64,000 nucleotides of DNA, from assembly GCF_048544455.1 (NCBI RefSeq), contig NC_133538.1, positions 453,977,311 to 454,041,310 on the forward strand, given 5' to 3'. The number at the start of each line of letters is the position of its first letter. The first letter of the stretch is position 1. Below are positions 31,438 through 42,100 of this stretch, piece after piece. The translations under genes and the position numbers were made by a program. The DNA is from Silene latifolia. Taxonomy: Eukaryota; Streptophyta; Magnoliopsida; Caryophyllales; Caryophyllaceae. The notes under the pieces were generated by a model. The model saw nothing but the letters and a program-made list of their open reading frames with translations. It ran no database searches and was not told the DNA's origin.

Positions 31438-32933
31438 TGATACATGCCTAATGTATAGTCTTTTCAGCCTATTTCAGCACGTATTTCTATGCATTTTCAT
31501 ACTATTTTTATGTTATTTTGCCCCGAATTGGCTACTTTGGTTCGTTTTGTCCTTTTTGTAGAAATGAACGCAAGAGTAGTGAAATCAAGCCTTTTACCGT
31601 CCGTTTAGCATGCATTTGGAGGAAGAGTGAATTTGGAGCGGGAATGTAGCTATTTTGAGATGCGCAAAGAAGAAAGATAGCTAGGCGAGCAAAGGAAGAA
31701 CTTCAAATTGCTAGTGCCTACTTTGAAGAGCCATATCTCGAGTTCTGCAACTGATATTCTGGTGATTCCAATTGGAGATGAAAGTTTGTCCTCTTAGCTT
31801 TCCAACGCCACCGGAATCACCCTATTTGCCCAAGTAACGAAGAAATGGAAGCCGTTTGAAGTTCAGTGCGCAAAGTAGGAAATCGTTGCTGGAAAGTACT
31901 CGATCGAGTAGATTTATGTTCGATCGAGCCCTTTTTCTACTCGATCGAGTAGATTCAATTTATGGTTTACTCGATCGAGTAGATTTTCTACTCGATCGAG
32001 TGGTTTAAGCTTTAGTCACTCGATCGAGTGATTTTATTCCACTTGATCGAGTGGATTCGCTATGGGCTTGGACTATTTAGTTAATTTCCGTCAATTAGGT
32101 TTAATAATTCCTATTTTCTTATAAATAGGAAGTCAGTATGTCATTAAAAAGGGGCTCTCTCTCACTCCTCGGTCTTTTGTACCTCAGACGTTGCTTCTCC
32201 TCTCTTATTATTTCTAATACACTGTTACTGCTATTCTCTTATATTTTTCCGGATCTATTTCTACTGTAACTTCTTTCTCTCCCTTTTTCTCCTTAATTAT
32301 TTAATGTTTATTATTCCCCCTTCCCTTGTTCTTACTCTCTTATTCATGTCTAGCTAAATACCTCTGCTAGGATTAGGTGATTCATTAGACTGATGTTAGT
32401 TGCTAATTAGGTTATTAGATCTGTCGTTGTTGTTGTAGTCTATGTTGTTAATCGCTGCTTTAACTGTATCCTGCTAGTTGAGTCGACACAATTAGCCTTT
32501 TAATATTGGTAATCCTTAACTTGGACCGAAAGGTTGGAATAGGGGAGACCCGCAGTGAACAATAAGATGCTTTAGTGAGGGCGAAAGTTAAGCTAATAGC
32601 ATTTTAGGGCGAATTGAGACCGAAAGGAGATATTCGTTGCCCTTTAGACCGACACATCGACTGATTTGTGACCTTAGCTGCAATTGACTGACGTTTATTG
32701 ATGACCCGAAGTCCTAGTTCCTTCCCTCTATTGTTAATTTCTTCTATTTTTATCTCTCTTTCCTTAGTCTCTTTAGTTTAGTTGAAATAATCAAAACTCC
32801 CCAGAAAATTCGTAGACTGAGATAAGACACTTAGAACTCCCTACCTCCCTGCGGATCGACCCTTACTACCGCTTGCTAGTTGTAGTTTGGAATTTATAAA
32901 TATTATTTTTGGTACTCACTTCGACAGGTATCA
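31438..32933 (+). repeat. Element A 5' LTR
   Basis: Begins TGATACATGCC and ends GACAGGTATCA just before the primer site; about 1.5 kb. It is much closer to the LTRs of element C than to A's own 3' LTR. It has six TCGATCGA palindromes between 31900 and 32027 and a degenerate seventh at 32042. Confidence 0.88.
31900..32052. repeat. TCGATCGA palindrome array in A 5' LTR
   Basis: Perfect TCGATCGA starts at 31900, 31920, 31941, 31971, 31992 and 32020; TTGATCGA at 32043. Most are embedded in ACTCGATCGAGT. The spacing is irregular, 20-30 bp. Confidence 0.95.
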
Positions 32934-32938
32934 AATTT

Positions 32939-32956
32939 TGGCGCCGTTGCCGGGGA
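32939..32956 (+). promoter_or_regulatory. Primer-binding site of A (tRNA-Asp)
   Basis: TGGCGCCGTTGCCGGGGA, 5 bp after the LTR, is complementary to the 3' end of plant tRNA-Asp, the usual Athila primer. Confidence 0.92.
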
Positions 32957-32997
32957 GGTGGCGTAATTTTGTTACTTTAGTTAAGTTTGTCCCTTGT

Positions 32998-33019
32998 CTC
33001 AAGAAATTTATTCCTTGAG
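32998..33019 (+). other. Leader hairpin of A (one mismatch)
   Basis: CTCAAG...CTTGAG with an internal mismatch and short loop, about 40 bp after the primer site. Perfect counterparts exist in B (37216-37243) and C (51691-51709). Confidence 0.6.
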
Positions 33020-33091
33020 GTTGATCTCATTTCTGCAAAGTTTTGATTAGTTTTGCAGGTTAGTTGTTGCTTTGAAAGTTTATTTGCCAGG

Positions 33092-35874
33092 ATGCCTACG
33101 ATTACTGAGCATATAGAGCCATGTGGTAGATGTGGCGAGGAAGGGCATAGTCCTATTGAATGCATGGCGAGTGTAGAGCGTGCCCTTGCTTATCGGAATT
33201 ATAAGCAAGGAGTTCCTTTTTCTCAGTTGTACGAAGAAATAAAGAATGTCTCTACCCCTTCTACGCCAATACCGCAACCGGCCTCTCCTTCTGCAAGTGA
33301 AGAAATTGCCGAATTAAAGTCCATTATGATGAGTATATCACGGCAATCTGAAACGGTCATATCAGAATTGAAAGAACAAGTCGCGCAGTTAACACTCGCG
33401 AAAGACCAAACCAAGCTTCTTCCAATATGCGATCCAGTCGGTGCAATGAATTTTCAAAGTGACCTTACTCATGAAGAAGACGAGGTTTTGATAGTTGAAG
33501 ATACCCAAGACGACGATCTAGATGAGTTCTTAATCGAAATACTTGCAGCGTGTAATCAACATACTCGATCGAGTGATTTCTCCACTCGATCGAGTGAATC
33601 AATTCATCCCATCACTCGATCGAGTGAAATTACTGGTCGATCGAGTGGTGCACCATCTGCTGTTGGTCGATCGAGCGATAAAAGCACTCGATCGAATGAG
33701 TTTGCTGCAGGAATCACTCGATCGAGTGACAAAACTGGTCGATCGAGTGAGACAGAAGAACAGAATGGTCGATCGAGTGGTATAAGTACTCGATCGAGTA
33801 CTTTTAATGGCGGAGATCCTATTTTGCTATCTAATGCCGCTACCGTGTCATCTTCCCCTGCTGTGGAGACGTCACGCATTGATAAAGGTAAAGGAAAAGT
33901 TGCGGGTCCACTCGTTGCCACTAGGGTACCCTTTCCAGGCCGTCTGAAGGACGCAAAGATCGAGCAACAGTACGGTAAGTTTGTGGACGTTGTGAAGAAC
34001 CTCCAGGTAACTGTCCCTTTCTCCGAACTTGTTACTCAAGTGCCCACTTACGCTAAGTTTATGAAAGATATTGTGACGCGTAAGAGAAATTTGAGTGAAT
34101 TTGAGACAATTTCATTTATGGAAGAGTCTAGTAATTTGCTTTTAAACAAGGCCCCTCCAAAAATGAAAGACCCGGGCAGCTTTTCTATTACTTGTGTTAT
34201 AGGCAACATGGTTATTGATAAGGCCCTTTGCGATTTAGGTGCCAGTGTCAGTGTCATGCCCCTTCCTGTCTGCAAGAAACTGAAGATGAGTCATTTTAAA
34301 GTGACTAACATTACCCAGCAGATGGCTGATAGATCTGTTAGGAAGCCCTTAGGTGTCTTAGAGGATGTGCCTGTGAAAATAGGCAAGCTTTACATCCCAG
34401 TAGATTTCATTATTTTAGATATAGCTGAGGACACCCGGACCCAAATTATCTTAGGAAGACCATTCCTTTGTACAGCTGGGGCTGTTATTGATGTTAGAAA
34501 TGAGCGTTTGACTCTTGCAGTAGGGGATGACGCGATCACTTTCAGTTTGCCTGGTACTTTGGCTCGCCCAATGATAGAGGATACTTGCTCTTCGGTTGAT
34601 ATTATTGACGAGTGTATTTATGACTTCTGGTCTGGTTCTTTTATGAAGGACCCACTGGAAGCTCTTATGCTTTTTGATGAGTGTGCAGATAGCCCAGACG
34701 ACGATGACGCTGCGTTGAAATTGCTAGTTGAGGATTTCGATGAAGCTGAGGGAGAGCAAGTGGAACAAATGATTAGCACTCTTTGCTCCATTGAGGTAAA
34801 GGTACCGGAACGTAAGCCTCTCCCTTCTCATCTTAGATATGTTTTCTTAGACGATACAGAGCAATATCCAGTCATTGTTAGTGCTAAGCTTAATGATGAT
34901 CAGCTGACCTCTTTGTTAGCTGTACTTAAGAAAAACAGGAAAGCACTGGGTTATTCACTGGACGATATCAAGGGGATTAGTCCCGATATTTGTATGCACA
35001 GGATAGAGCTGGAGGAAGATCACAAACCTTGCAGACAGGGTCAGCGCCGGCTGAACCAGAAGATGCAGGACGTTGTGATGGCTGAGGTAATGAAGGCTGC
35101 TTTGGATGCGGTATTATTTATTCTGTCGGTAATTCTAGATGGGTGAGTCCAGTACAGGTGGTCCCGAAGAAAGGAGGGACAACTGTTGTTAAGAACAAAA
35201 AGAATGAACTAATACCTACTCGAGTAGTGACCGGTTGGCGGATGTGCATAGACTACAGACAGCTCAATGCCGCCACCAAGAAAGATCATTTTCCCCTTCC
35301 TTTTATTGATCAAATGGTAGAAAGGTTAGCTTCTCATAAATTTTCCTGCTATTTAGACGGGTACTCAGGGTTCTTTCAGATCCCTATCCACCCAGACGAT
35401 CAGGCTAAGACTATATTTACTTGTCCTCAAGGCGTTTTTGCTTATCGCAGGATGCCTTTTGGTTTGTGTAATGCCCCTGCCACCTTTCAAAGGTGTATGA
35501 TGGGGATATTTTCAGAGTATATTGAGTCTATCATGGAAGTTTTTATGGACGATTTCAGTGTATATGGAAGTGATTTTTCTAACTGTCTGTCTAACCTTGA
35601 GAAAGTGTTGCAGCGCTGCATTGAGGTTAATCTTGTGCTGAACTGGGAGAAGTGCCACTTCATGGTCAACGAGGGAGTTGTCCTAGGGCACTTAGTTTCT
35701 GACAGGGGAATAGAAGTTGATAAAGCAAAAGTGGAAGTGATTCAGCAATTACCCCCTCCCGTTAATGTTAAGGTGGTGAGGAGTTTCCTTGGTCACGCCG
35801 GCTTTTATCGCCGGTTCATCAAGGACTTCTCAAAGATTGCTAAACCACTTACACAGTTGCTACTTAAGGATGCC
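33092..35874 (+). pseudogene. Element A gag remnant, protease and reverse transcriptase, frameshifted
   Basis: The ATG at 33092 opens a frame that starts almost at once with a CCHC knuckle (CGRCGEEGHSPIEC); the capsid region seen in B and C is absent. A linker with Arg-Ser-Ser repeats (33565-33797) precedes the Athila conserved block and a protease with DLGAS (Asp codon near 34232). The frame fails at about 35110, one base short compared with B, and continues in another frame with RT motifs (VVTGWRMCIDYRQLNAATKK, FGLCNAPATFQ and FMDD at 35542-35553). It stops at 35874, where B inserted, and resumes at 59246. It would process and replicate the element if intact. Confidence 0.9.
33565..33797 (+). 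repeat. TCGATCGA array encoding Arg-Ser-Ser repeats in A
   Basis: Ten perfect TCGATCGA copies start at 33565, 33586, 33616, 33637, 33667, 33688, 33718, 33739, 33769 and 33790. They are in one frame and give repeated TRSSD/GRSSG/TRSNE units between the zinc knuckle and protease. Confidence 0.95.
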
Positions 35875-37150
35875 TGATACGTGCATATTCTATACACTTT
35901 ATCTGTGGTTTTGGCACGTATTTCCATGCATAATTGTTAGCTTAAGGCTACTATTTCTCCCGAAACGGTTTACTTTGCAATTTCTATGATTTATTGTAGG
36001 AATGAATGGAAGTAAGCTAAATCAAGCCTAATTCGTCCTCCGGAGGCAACTTCAAGGAAGCCCAGAAGAAGGAGATTCGTACTCACTCACCTCGGGATGC
36101 GTGCATTGGAGTGAGGAGCTGTTTTTGAAGAGAAGAAGTGTTTCTGCACAGCACCATCAGTCGATCGACTATCTTTGTAAAGTCGATCGACCACCGAAGC
36201 TCATCGACGCTCTTTTTTCGCATTTACCGATCGATCGACCATCTTGACCGATCGATCGATCGATCTTCGAGTGAGAATTATTTTCTTCGTGTTAGACTTT
36301 TAAAAGCCCAACTTGTAATTAATTTTTGGCATCTTTTTATCAAGAGAACGCAACAACTTTTAGGTTATGCTTTTCATTATTTAAGAACTCGTTTTAGATC
36401 TAGCTTTGCGGGACGGAAATCCTCGATTTCGATACTTTGTTCTTGAATTCAATTAGTAAGTTTTTATGCAATTCCTCTCTTCTTTTAATTCTTGTTATTT
36501 CAATTCTTGTTTTATCAATTTAATTCCAGAAATTCATCTCTTGTCCTTTGTCTTTTATTTAAATTCAATCATGTCAATCTTGTTCTTTGTTATCAATTTA
36601 GAAATTGTTTTAGTTTTAGTCATGCGTAGCTAATTGTTTTGATTGGGAATGAGGTGAACCATGACATAAATTAGGATTGTTTGTTAGCATGAATTCTACT
36701 ATTTAGATTTTGTCGTCTGTTGATATGCCTTTTTGCTAGATTGAAAGATTAGTAATTAGAACTATCATTAGATTGGAATTTCTCTTGAGTGAAAGCTTTG
36801 AGAAATTTCGGGGAATTTGAAGACCGCAAGGTTAATTTGAGCATAGATCGAAAGGCTTGCTTATACCCCTGAGACCGTATTATAGGATTTCTGTTACCTT
36901 ATTGTCCTGACCATTGCCATGGTGAACCGAATTTCCCGATCCCCTTTTTATCTTGTTGAGAAATTTCATTTTAGCATTTAGTCAATTTAGTCAACCAATC
37001 TCAAAACCCCCCAATTAATTGTTACTTTTATAGACTGAAAAATAGCAAAAAAAATCAACCTTGTCTCTCTGTGGTTCGACCCTTACTATCACTAGCTATA
37101 GTTTTAGTTTGGAATTATAAATTTAATTTTGATACAAAACGACGGTATCA
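35875..37150 (+). repeat. Element B 5' LTR
   Basis: Starts TGATACGTGCATATTC and ends GACGGTATCA. The TCGATCGA cluster lies at 36161-36270. Compared with the 3' LTR it differs mostly at sites that read CAG or CTG there. Confidence 0.95.
36161..36274. repeat. TCGATCGA array in B 5' LTR
   Basis: Starts at 36161 and 36183 within CAGTCGATCGACT and AGTCGATCGACC, then a run of overlapping GATCGATCGATC near 36230-36272. The 3' LTR has the corresponding cluster at 58251-58350 with cleaner GTCGATCGACC units. Confidence 0.9.
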
Positions 37151-37155
37151 AATTT

Positions 37156-37173
37156 TGGCGCCGTTGCCGGGGA
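37156..37173 (+). promoter_or_regulatory. Primer-binding site of B (tRNA-Asp)
   Basis: TGGCGCCGTTGCCGGGGA, identical to A, 5 bp after the LTR. Confidence 0.93.
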
Positions 37174-37215
37174 GACGGTGTAATTCTGTTTGCTTTATTT
37201 TAGTTTATTTTTCTT

Positions 37216-37243
37216 GTCTCAAGGAACTTTTGTTCCTTGAGAC
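37216..37243 (+). other. Leader hairpin of B, perfect 12-bp stem
   Basis: GTCTCAAGGAAC and GTTCCTTGAGAC pair perfectly around a TTTT loop, 43 bp downstream of the primer site and before gag. Position and strength resemble a packaging or dimerisation signal; that role is inferred. Confidence 0.8.
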
Positions 37244-37333
37244 CGTTGCTCACCTTTGCTTCTAGTTTTGCTTTTGCACAGTTAGAAGACAGGTTTTTGA
37301 GAGGAAGACTTGAGTACTCTCATTTTGGCAATT

Positions 37334-38413
37334 ATGGCTACAATATATGATAATCTACAGCCAAAGGAACACCATCTTCCAAAGGGGCATCAGTTACCTA
37401 CCCCTACTACGGGTAACTTCGAATTTCGTTCCTCTTATATCGATTTAGTGGAGCGAAATCAGTTTGCTGGTCTACCAGATGAGGACCCCTTAAAGCATAT
37501 GGAGATTTTCACAGACTACTGCTGTTCCATACCTATACCAGCTGGGGTGACTCAGGATGAAGTAAAGGGGTTGATGTTCTTATACTCCTTGAAGGATTCG
37601 GCGCGAGATTGGTACCGCTACCTTGATAGGGTAGCAACTGGAGTCACGGACTGGACATCTCTAGCATTAGCCTTCTACAAGAAGTACTTCCCACTTTCAA
37701 AGACTGACGCCTTGAGAAGTAAAATCACAAGTTTCCAGCAAGGAGCTGATGAAGGTTTTTGTGAAGCATGGGGACGTTTCAAAAGTTTGGTCCGAGCTGT
37801 CCCTCACCATGGTTTCCAGCAATGGTATCTTTGCAACCTATTTTATAATGCTCTATATGATGATTACAAGGTCATCCTGGATGCAGCTGCTAATGGTAGG
37901 TTCCAAAACAATACCGGTCAAAGTAAAGGTTGGAACACTATTGAGGAGATGGCAGTCCATAGAGCTGAGTTTGGAAGTTCACGTGGAAAGTCACAAAAGC
38001 AAAGTGATGAAATGAGTGCCGTTGTGACACTTATAACTTCTATTACTGCCCGTCTCGAGAAGCTCGAGATCTCTGAAGCTTCCAAGGAGAAAGTTGAAGT
38101 AACTGTTCAAAACTCAGATGAGACCGAGAAGTTGAGAGAAATGGTCCAACTCCTTTTGGTTCAAGTGGCGAATATGGAAGCAGCCGGGATTGAGTGCTCA
38201 AGGAATTTTGTGAAGCAATTGGAGAATATAGAGGCTAAGCAAGTTGCTAATTCTTCAAGCAAATGTGAAGGGCCGATTGAAACCATTAATGCCATTAATC
38301 TCAGAAGTGGCCTCTCTTATGAAAGTCCCGACAAGCCAACGGAAGACTCGGGAAATGATGAAGAAGCTCGTTTAAATTCTGGTGCAAAAACGAGCACAAT
38401 TGCAAGTACTTAA
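37334..38413 (+). CDS. Element B gag (capsid)
   Basis: The first ATG of the frame is at 37334 (MATIYDNLQPKEHHLPKGH). The capsid is of the retrotransposon-gag type: LVERNQFAGLPDEDPLKHME, SLKDSARDWYRYLDRVATGV, LALAFYKKYFPLSKTDALR and VILDAAANGRFQNN. C-terminal half is probably coiled coil (TARLEKLEISEASKEKVEV). No CCHC knuckle is present, unlike A. It would form the cytoplasmic virus-like particle. It ends in TAA at 38411-38413, directly before the first linker palindrome, and pol continues in the same frame, so gag and pol are separated by this single stop. Confidence 0.9.
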   Translation: MATIYDNLQPKEHHLPKGHQLPTPTTGNFEFRSSYIDLVERNQFAGLPDEDPLKHMEIFTDYCCSIPIPAGVTQDEVKGLMFLYSLKDSARDWYRYLDRVATGVTDWTSLALAFYKKYFPLSKTDALRSKITSFQQGADEGFCEAWGRFKSLVRAVPHHGFQQWYLCNLFYNALYDDYKVILDAAANGRFQNNTGQSKGWNTIEEMAVHRAEFGSSRGKSQKQSDEMSAVVTLITSITARLEKLEISEASKEKVEVTVQNSDETEKLREMVQLLLVQVANMEAAGIECSRNFVKQLENIEAKQVANSSSKCEGPIETINAINLRSGLSYESPDKPTEDSGNDEEARLNSGAKTSTIAST

Positions 38414-40912
38414 ATCGATCGACCAACATTGTCGATCGATCGATCAAGCGTCGATAAAATAGTTTCGATCGAAACTATTCACACCAAAGACACGATCAAT
38501 CGATTGACCAACATTGTCAGTCGATCGACTGAATCACCTGACGAAATCAATTCTGAACAGGAACTGTTCACGCCCAGCCAAGTTGGTCGATCGACCACTC
38601 ATATCAGTCGATCGACTGGAACTCCAGAGCAGGATGCAAATCCGTCAACTAGTTCGCATGATTCTTCACTCATTGATGATTTGACGGGGGTTTTAAACTT
38701 ACGGAAGCCGAAGGTTACTGATCCTACGGCCAGTGTTGCAGTCCCGTATCCGGAGCGTTTGAAGGCTACTAAGCTGGAGCGTAAGTTTGGTAAGTTTCTG
38801 AAGATGGTCCAGAATCTCGAGGTAACGGTTCCTTTCACTGATCTAATTACCCAGGTACCCTCTTACGCTAAATTCATGAAAGATATTTTAAATCGTAAGA
38901 GAAATTTTCGTGTTGATGGTAATGTTGCTTTTGTGGAAGAGTGTAATGCTCTTTCGCAAATTAATGTGCCACCTAAATTAAAGGACCCGGGTAGTTTTTC
39001 AATTTCTTGCACTATAGGTAACCACGTAATTGGAAAGGCCCTTTGTGACTTAGGGGCCAGTGTCAGTATCATGCCCTATTCTGTTTGCGAAAGGTTAAAT
39101 ATTGGTAGACTTAAGGTGACCGATATTACCGTTCAAATGGCAAATAGATCGACTCAGAGACCTATAGGTGTTCTAGAGGATGTACCCATTCGAGTGGGTA
39201 AGTTTTTTATTCCTGTCAATTTCGTTGTTTTGGACATTGCAGAGGACAGTCAAATACCTATTATTTTAGGCAGACCGTTTTTACATACAGCTGGGGCTGT
39301 AATAGATGTCAAACGCGGAACCATCACCTTAGAGGTAGGGGATGACACCATTGAGTTCAGTCTTGCTCACAAGGCGACTGAACCTGCTGATGAGGATACG
39401 TGTTATTCCATTGATATTGTTGACGTGGCTGTTACTTGTAATTGGAGGGAATCCTTAGCCAAGGATCCCTTAGCTGATCTAACCCGTTTAGGTGAGTGTG
39501 CGAGTAATCTGATGGAGAATGCTGAGGAGCCAGATGCTTTGGTAGCCTCAATGGAGAGCTACGAGCTCAGTGAGGAAAAAGATGAGGTGCTCTTGAGCTT
39601 GGCCAACGAGAACTTGGTCAACACTTGCTACACCATTGAAGCTGATTCTGTCTATGCTGTAGAGGTAAAGGTGCCGGAGCGTAAGCCACTTCCTCCTAAT
39701 CTTAAGTATGTTTTTCTAGATGATACGGAGCAGTACCCAGCTATTGTTAGCTCTAAGCTTAATGATGACCAGCTGTCTGCTTTGATGTGTGTGCTTAAGA
39801 AAAACAGGAAGGCTTTGGGTTACTCTTTGGATGACATTAAGGGCATCAGCCCTGATGTTTGTATGCACAGGATAGAGTTGGAGGAAGGCCACAAGCCTTA
39901 CAGACAGGGTCAACGCAAGTTGAACCCGAAGATGCAGGAAGTTGTTATGGCTGAGGTGATGAAACTACTCGATGCAGGTATTATTTATACAGTTGGCAAC
40001 TCCAAGTGGGTTAGCCCAGTTCAGGTAGTCCCGAAGAAAGGAGGGACTACCGTGGTTAAAAATGATAAAAACGAATTAATACCAACTCGAGTAGTGACAG
40101 GGTGGCGGATGTGCATTGATTATAGACAGTTGAATGCCGCCACCAAGAAAGATTACTTCCCCCTCACTTTTGTTGACCAAATGACTGAAAGACTTGCTTC
40201 TAACAAATTTTTCTGTTTTCTAGACGGATATTCAGGGTTCTTTCAGATCCCTATTCATCCGGACGATCAGAGTAAGACCACTTTTACCTGTCCACAGGGT
40301 GTTTTTGCATATCGTAGAATGCCTTTCGGATTGTGTAACGCCCCTGCTACCTTTCAGAGGTGCATGATGGGGATTTTTTCTGATTATATAGAGAATATTA
40401 TGGAAGTATTCATGGATGATTTCTCAGTTTATGGTAGTGACTTTGATCGTTGTTTAGCTAACCTTGATAAAGTCATGCAGCGTTGTATAGATGTTAATCT
40501 TGTTCTAAACTGGGAAAAATGTCAGTTTATGGTCAATGAGGGAGTTGTGTTAGGGCATTTGATTTCTGATAAAGGTATACATGTTGATAAGGAAAAGGTG
40601 CAGGTGATTGAGCAATTACCCCCTCCCGTGAATGTTAAAGGAGTGAGGAGTTTCCTTGGTCACGCTGGTTTTTACCGGCGTTTCATTAAGGATTTTTCAA
40701 AAATTGCTAAACCACTTACACATTTGCTCCTTAAGGATGCTGTCTTTGAATTTACTGATGAGTGCCTTACCGCTTTTAATAGGTTAAAGGAGGCCCTAGT
40801 TTCTGCGCCAATCATTCAGCCGCCTGATTGGGACCTCCCATTTGAGATCATGTGTGATGCCAGCGATTATGCGGTCGGTGCAGTTTTGGGACAGCGGAAG
40901 AATAAAGCTTGA
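38414..40912 (+). pseudogene. Element B protease, reverse transcriptase and start of RNase H
   Basis: In frame with gag after the TAA. The linker has Ser/Arg repeats (SIDRSS, SRSTE, GRST). Protease: ALCDLGASVSIMP with the catalytic Asp codon at 39047. RT: VVTGWRMCIDYRQLNAATKK, RMPFGLCNAPATFQRCM, and FMDD at 40409-40420. RNase H starts at [19 protein letters not shown] one-base loss near 40908 ends the frame at 40910-40912. The long open frame of about 830 codons suggests the element was recently functional. Confidence 0.92.
38415..38615 (+). repeat. TCGATCGA array in the B gag-pol linker
   Basis: TCGATCGA starts at 38415, 38432, 38436, 38521, 38587 and 38608, the later ones in CAGTCGATCGACTG or GGTCGATCGACC. 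The gag stop codon TAA lies two bases before the first copy. Confidence 0.93.
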
Positions 40913-42100
40913 ATGCCATATATTATGCGAGCCGAACTCTGGATGAGGCTCAAATTAATTATTTTACCACTGAGAAGGAGTTTCTAGCTGTAGTTTTTGC
41001 CTTAGACAAATTTCGGTCTTATTTGTTAGGTTCTAAGGTTATTGTTTATACTGACCATGCAGCGTTGAAGACTCTCTTTATTAAGAAAGATGCGAAGCCG
41101 AGGCTTTTGAGGTGGATACTCCTTTTGCAGGAGTTTGATTTGGAGATCAAAGACAAGAAAGGACCTGAGAATGTGGTGGCTGACCACCTATCTCGTCTGC
41201 AGCTGACAGAAAGGGAGGATTCGTTACCTATTAATGATTCTTTTCCTGATGAGAGTCTGTTAGCTATTACTACTTCAGGGTCTTATCCACTTCCGTGGTT
41301 TGCTGATTTTGATAACTTTGCTTTGTGACGGTAGGATACCACCCGAGCTTTCATGGCGTGAAGAAGCGGTTTGCTTATGATGCTAGACAATATTTTTGGG
41401 ATGATCCTTATGTTTTCAAGGAATGCGCAGACGGTCTCATCCGGAGATGCGTACCTCAATGGGAGGTGAAGGATATCCTAGAGGCTTGCCACTCTTCTGC
41501 TTATGGTGGTCATCACGGTTCATCCAGGACTGTAGCTAAGGTACTCCAATCTGGTTTCTATTGGCCAACTTTGCATGCATTGTCGCAATTTTGTTCTTGA
41601 GTGCGATGCTTGTCAAAGATCGGGGAATATTTCCAAGAGACATGAGATGCCACAGGTAGGCATTCTTGAGGTTGAGATTTTCGATGTCTGGGGCATTGAT
41701 TATCAAGGACCTTTTCCGAGCAGTCAAGGTAATAAATATATCCTCGTAGCTATAGATTATGTATCCAAATGGGTGGAAGCTATTGCTACTCCCCATTGCG
41801 ATGCAAAGGCCGTGATTAAACTGTTTAAAAAGATTATTTTCCCTCGTTTTGGTGTCCCTCGGGTTGTCATTAGCGATGGGGGAATGCATTTTAAAGAGAA
41901 ACAACTTAGTGCTTTATTGACTAAATTCGGTGTCCAACATCGTAGAGGTTTGGGGTATCATCCCCAAACTAGTGGTCAGGTTGAGGTTTCTAACAGAGAA
42001 TTAAAAGAAGTCTTAGCTAAAGTTGTTTCTAAATCACGGAAAGATTGGAGTCTTAAGTTAGATGATGTCTTGTGGGCTTATAGAACTGCGTTTAAGACGC
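40909..42100 (+). pseudogene. Element B RNase H and integrase, frameshifted, split by element C
   Basis: RNase H continues with [39 protein letters not shown] and [13 protein letters not shown] frameshift near 41325 leads into the integrase zinc domain ([19 protein letters not shown]) and another near 41575 into [18 protein letters not shown]. The core has [11 protein letters not shown] (first Asp), [10 protein letters not shown] (second Asp) and [13 protein letters not shown] (Glu). The frame is cut at 42100 inside the ACG-C of the target duplication where C inserted. Confidence 0.92.

Noticed and set aside
31900-32052. CRISPR-like array of short spaced repeats (TCGATCGA)
   Set aside because: Units are 8-14 bp palindromes with irregular spacing inside a plant LTR; no cas genes and no conserved repeat length.
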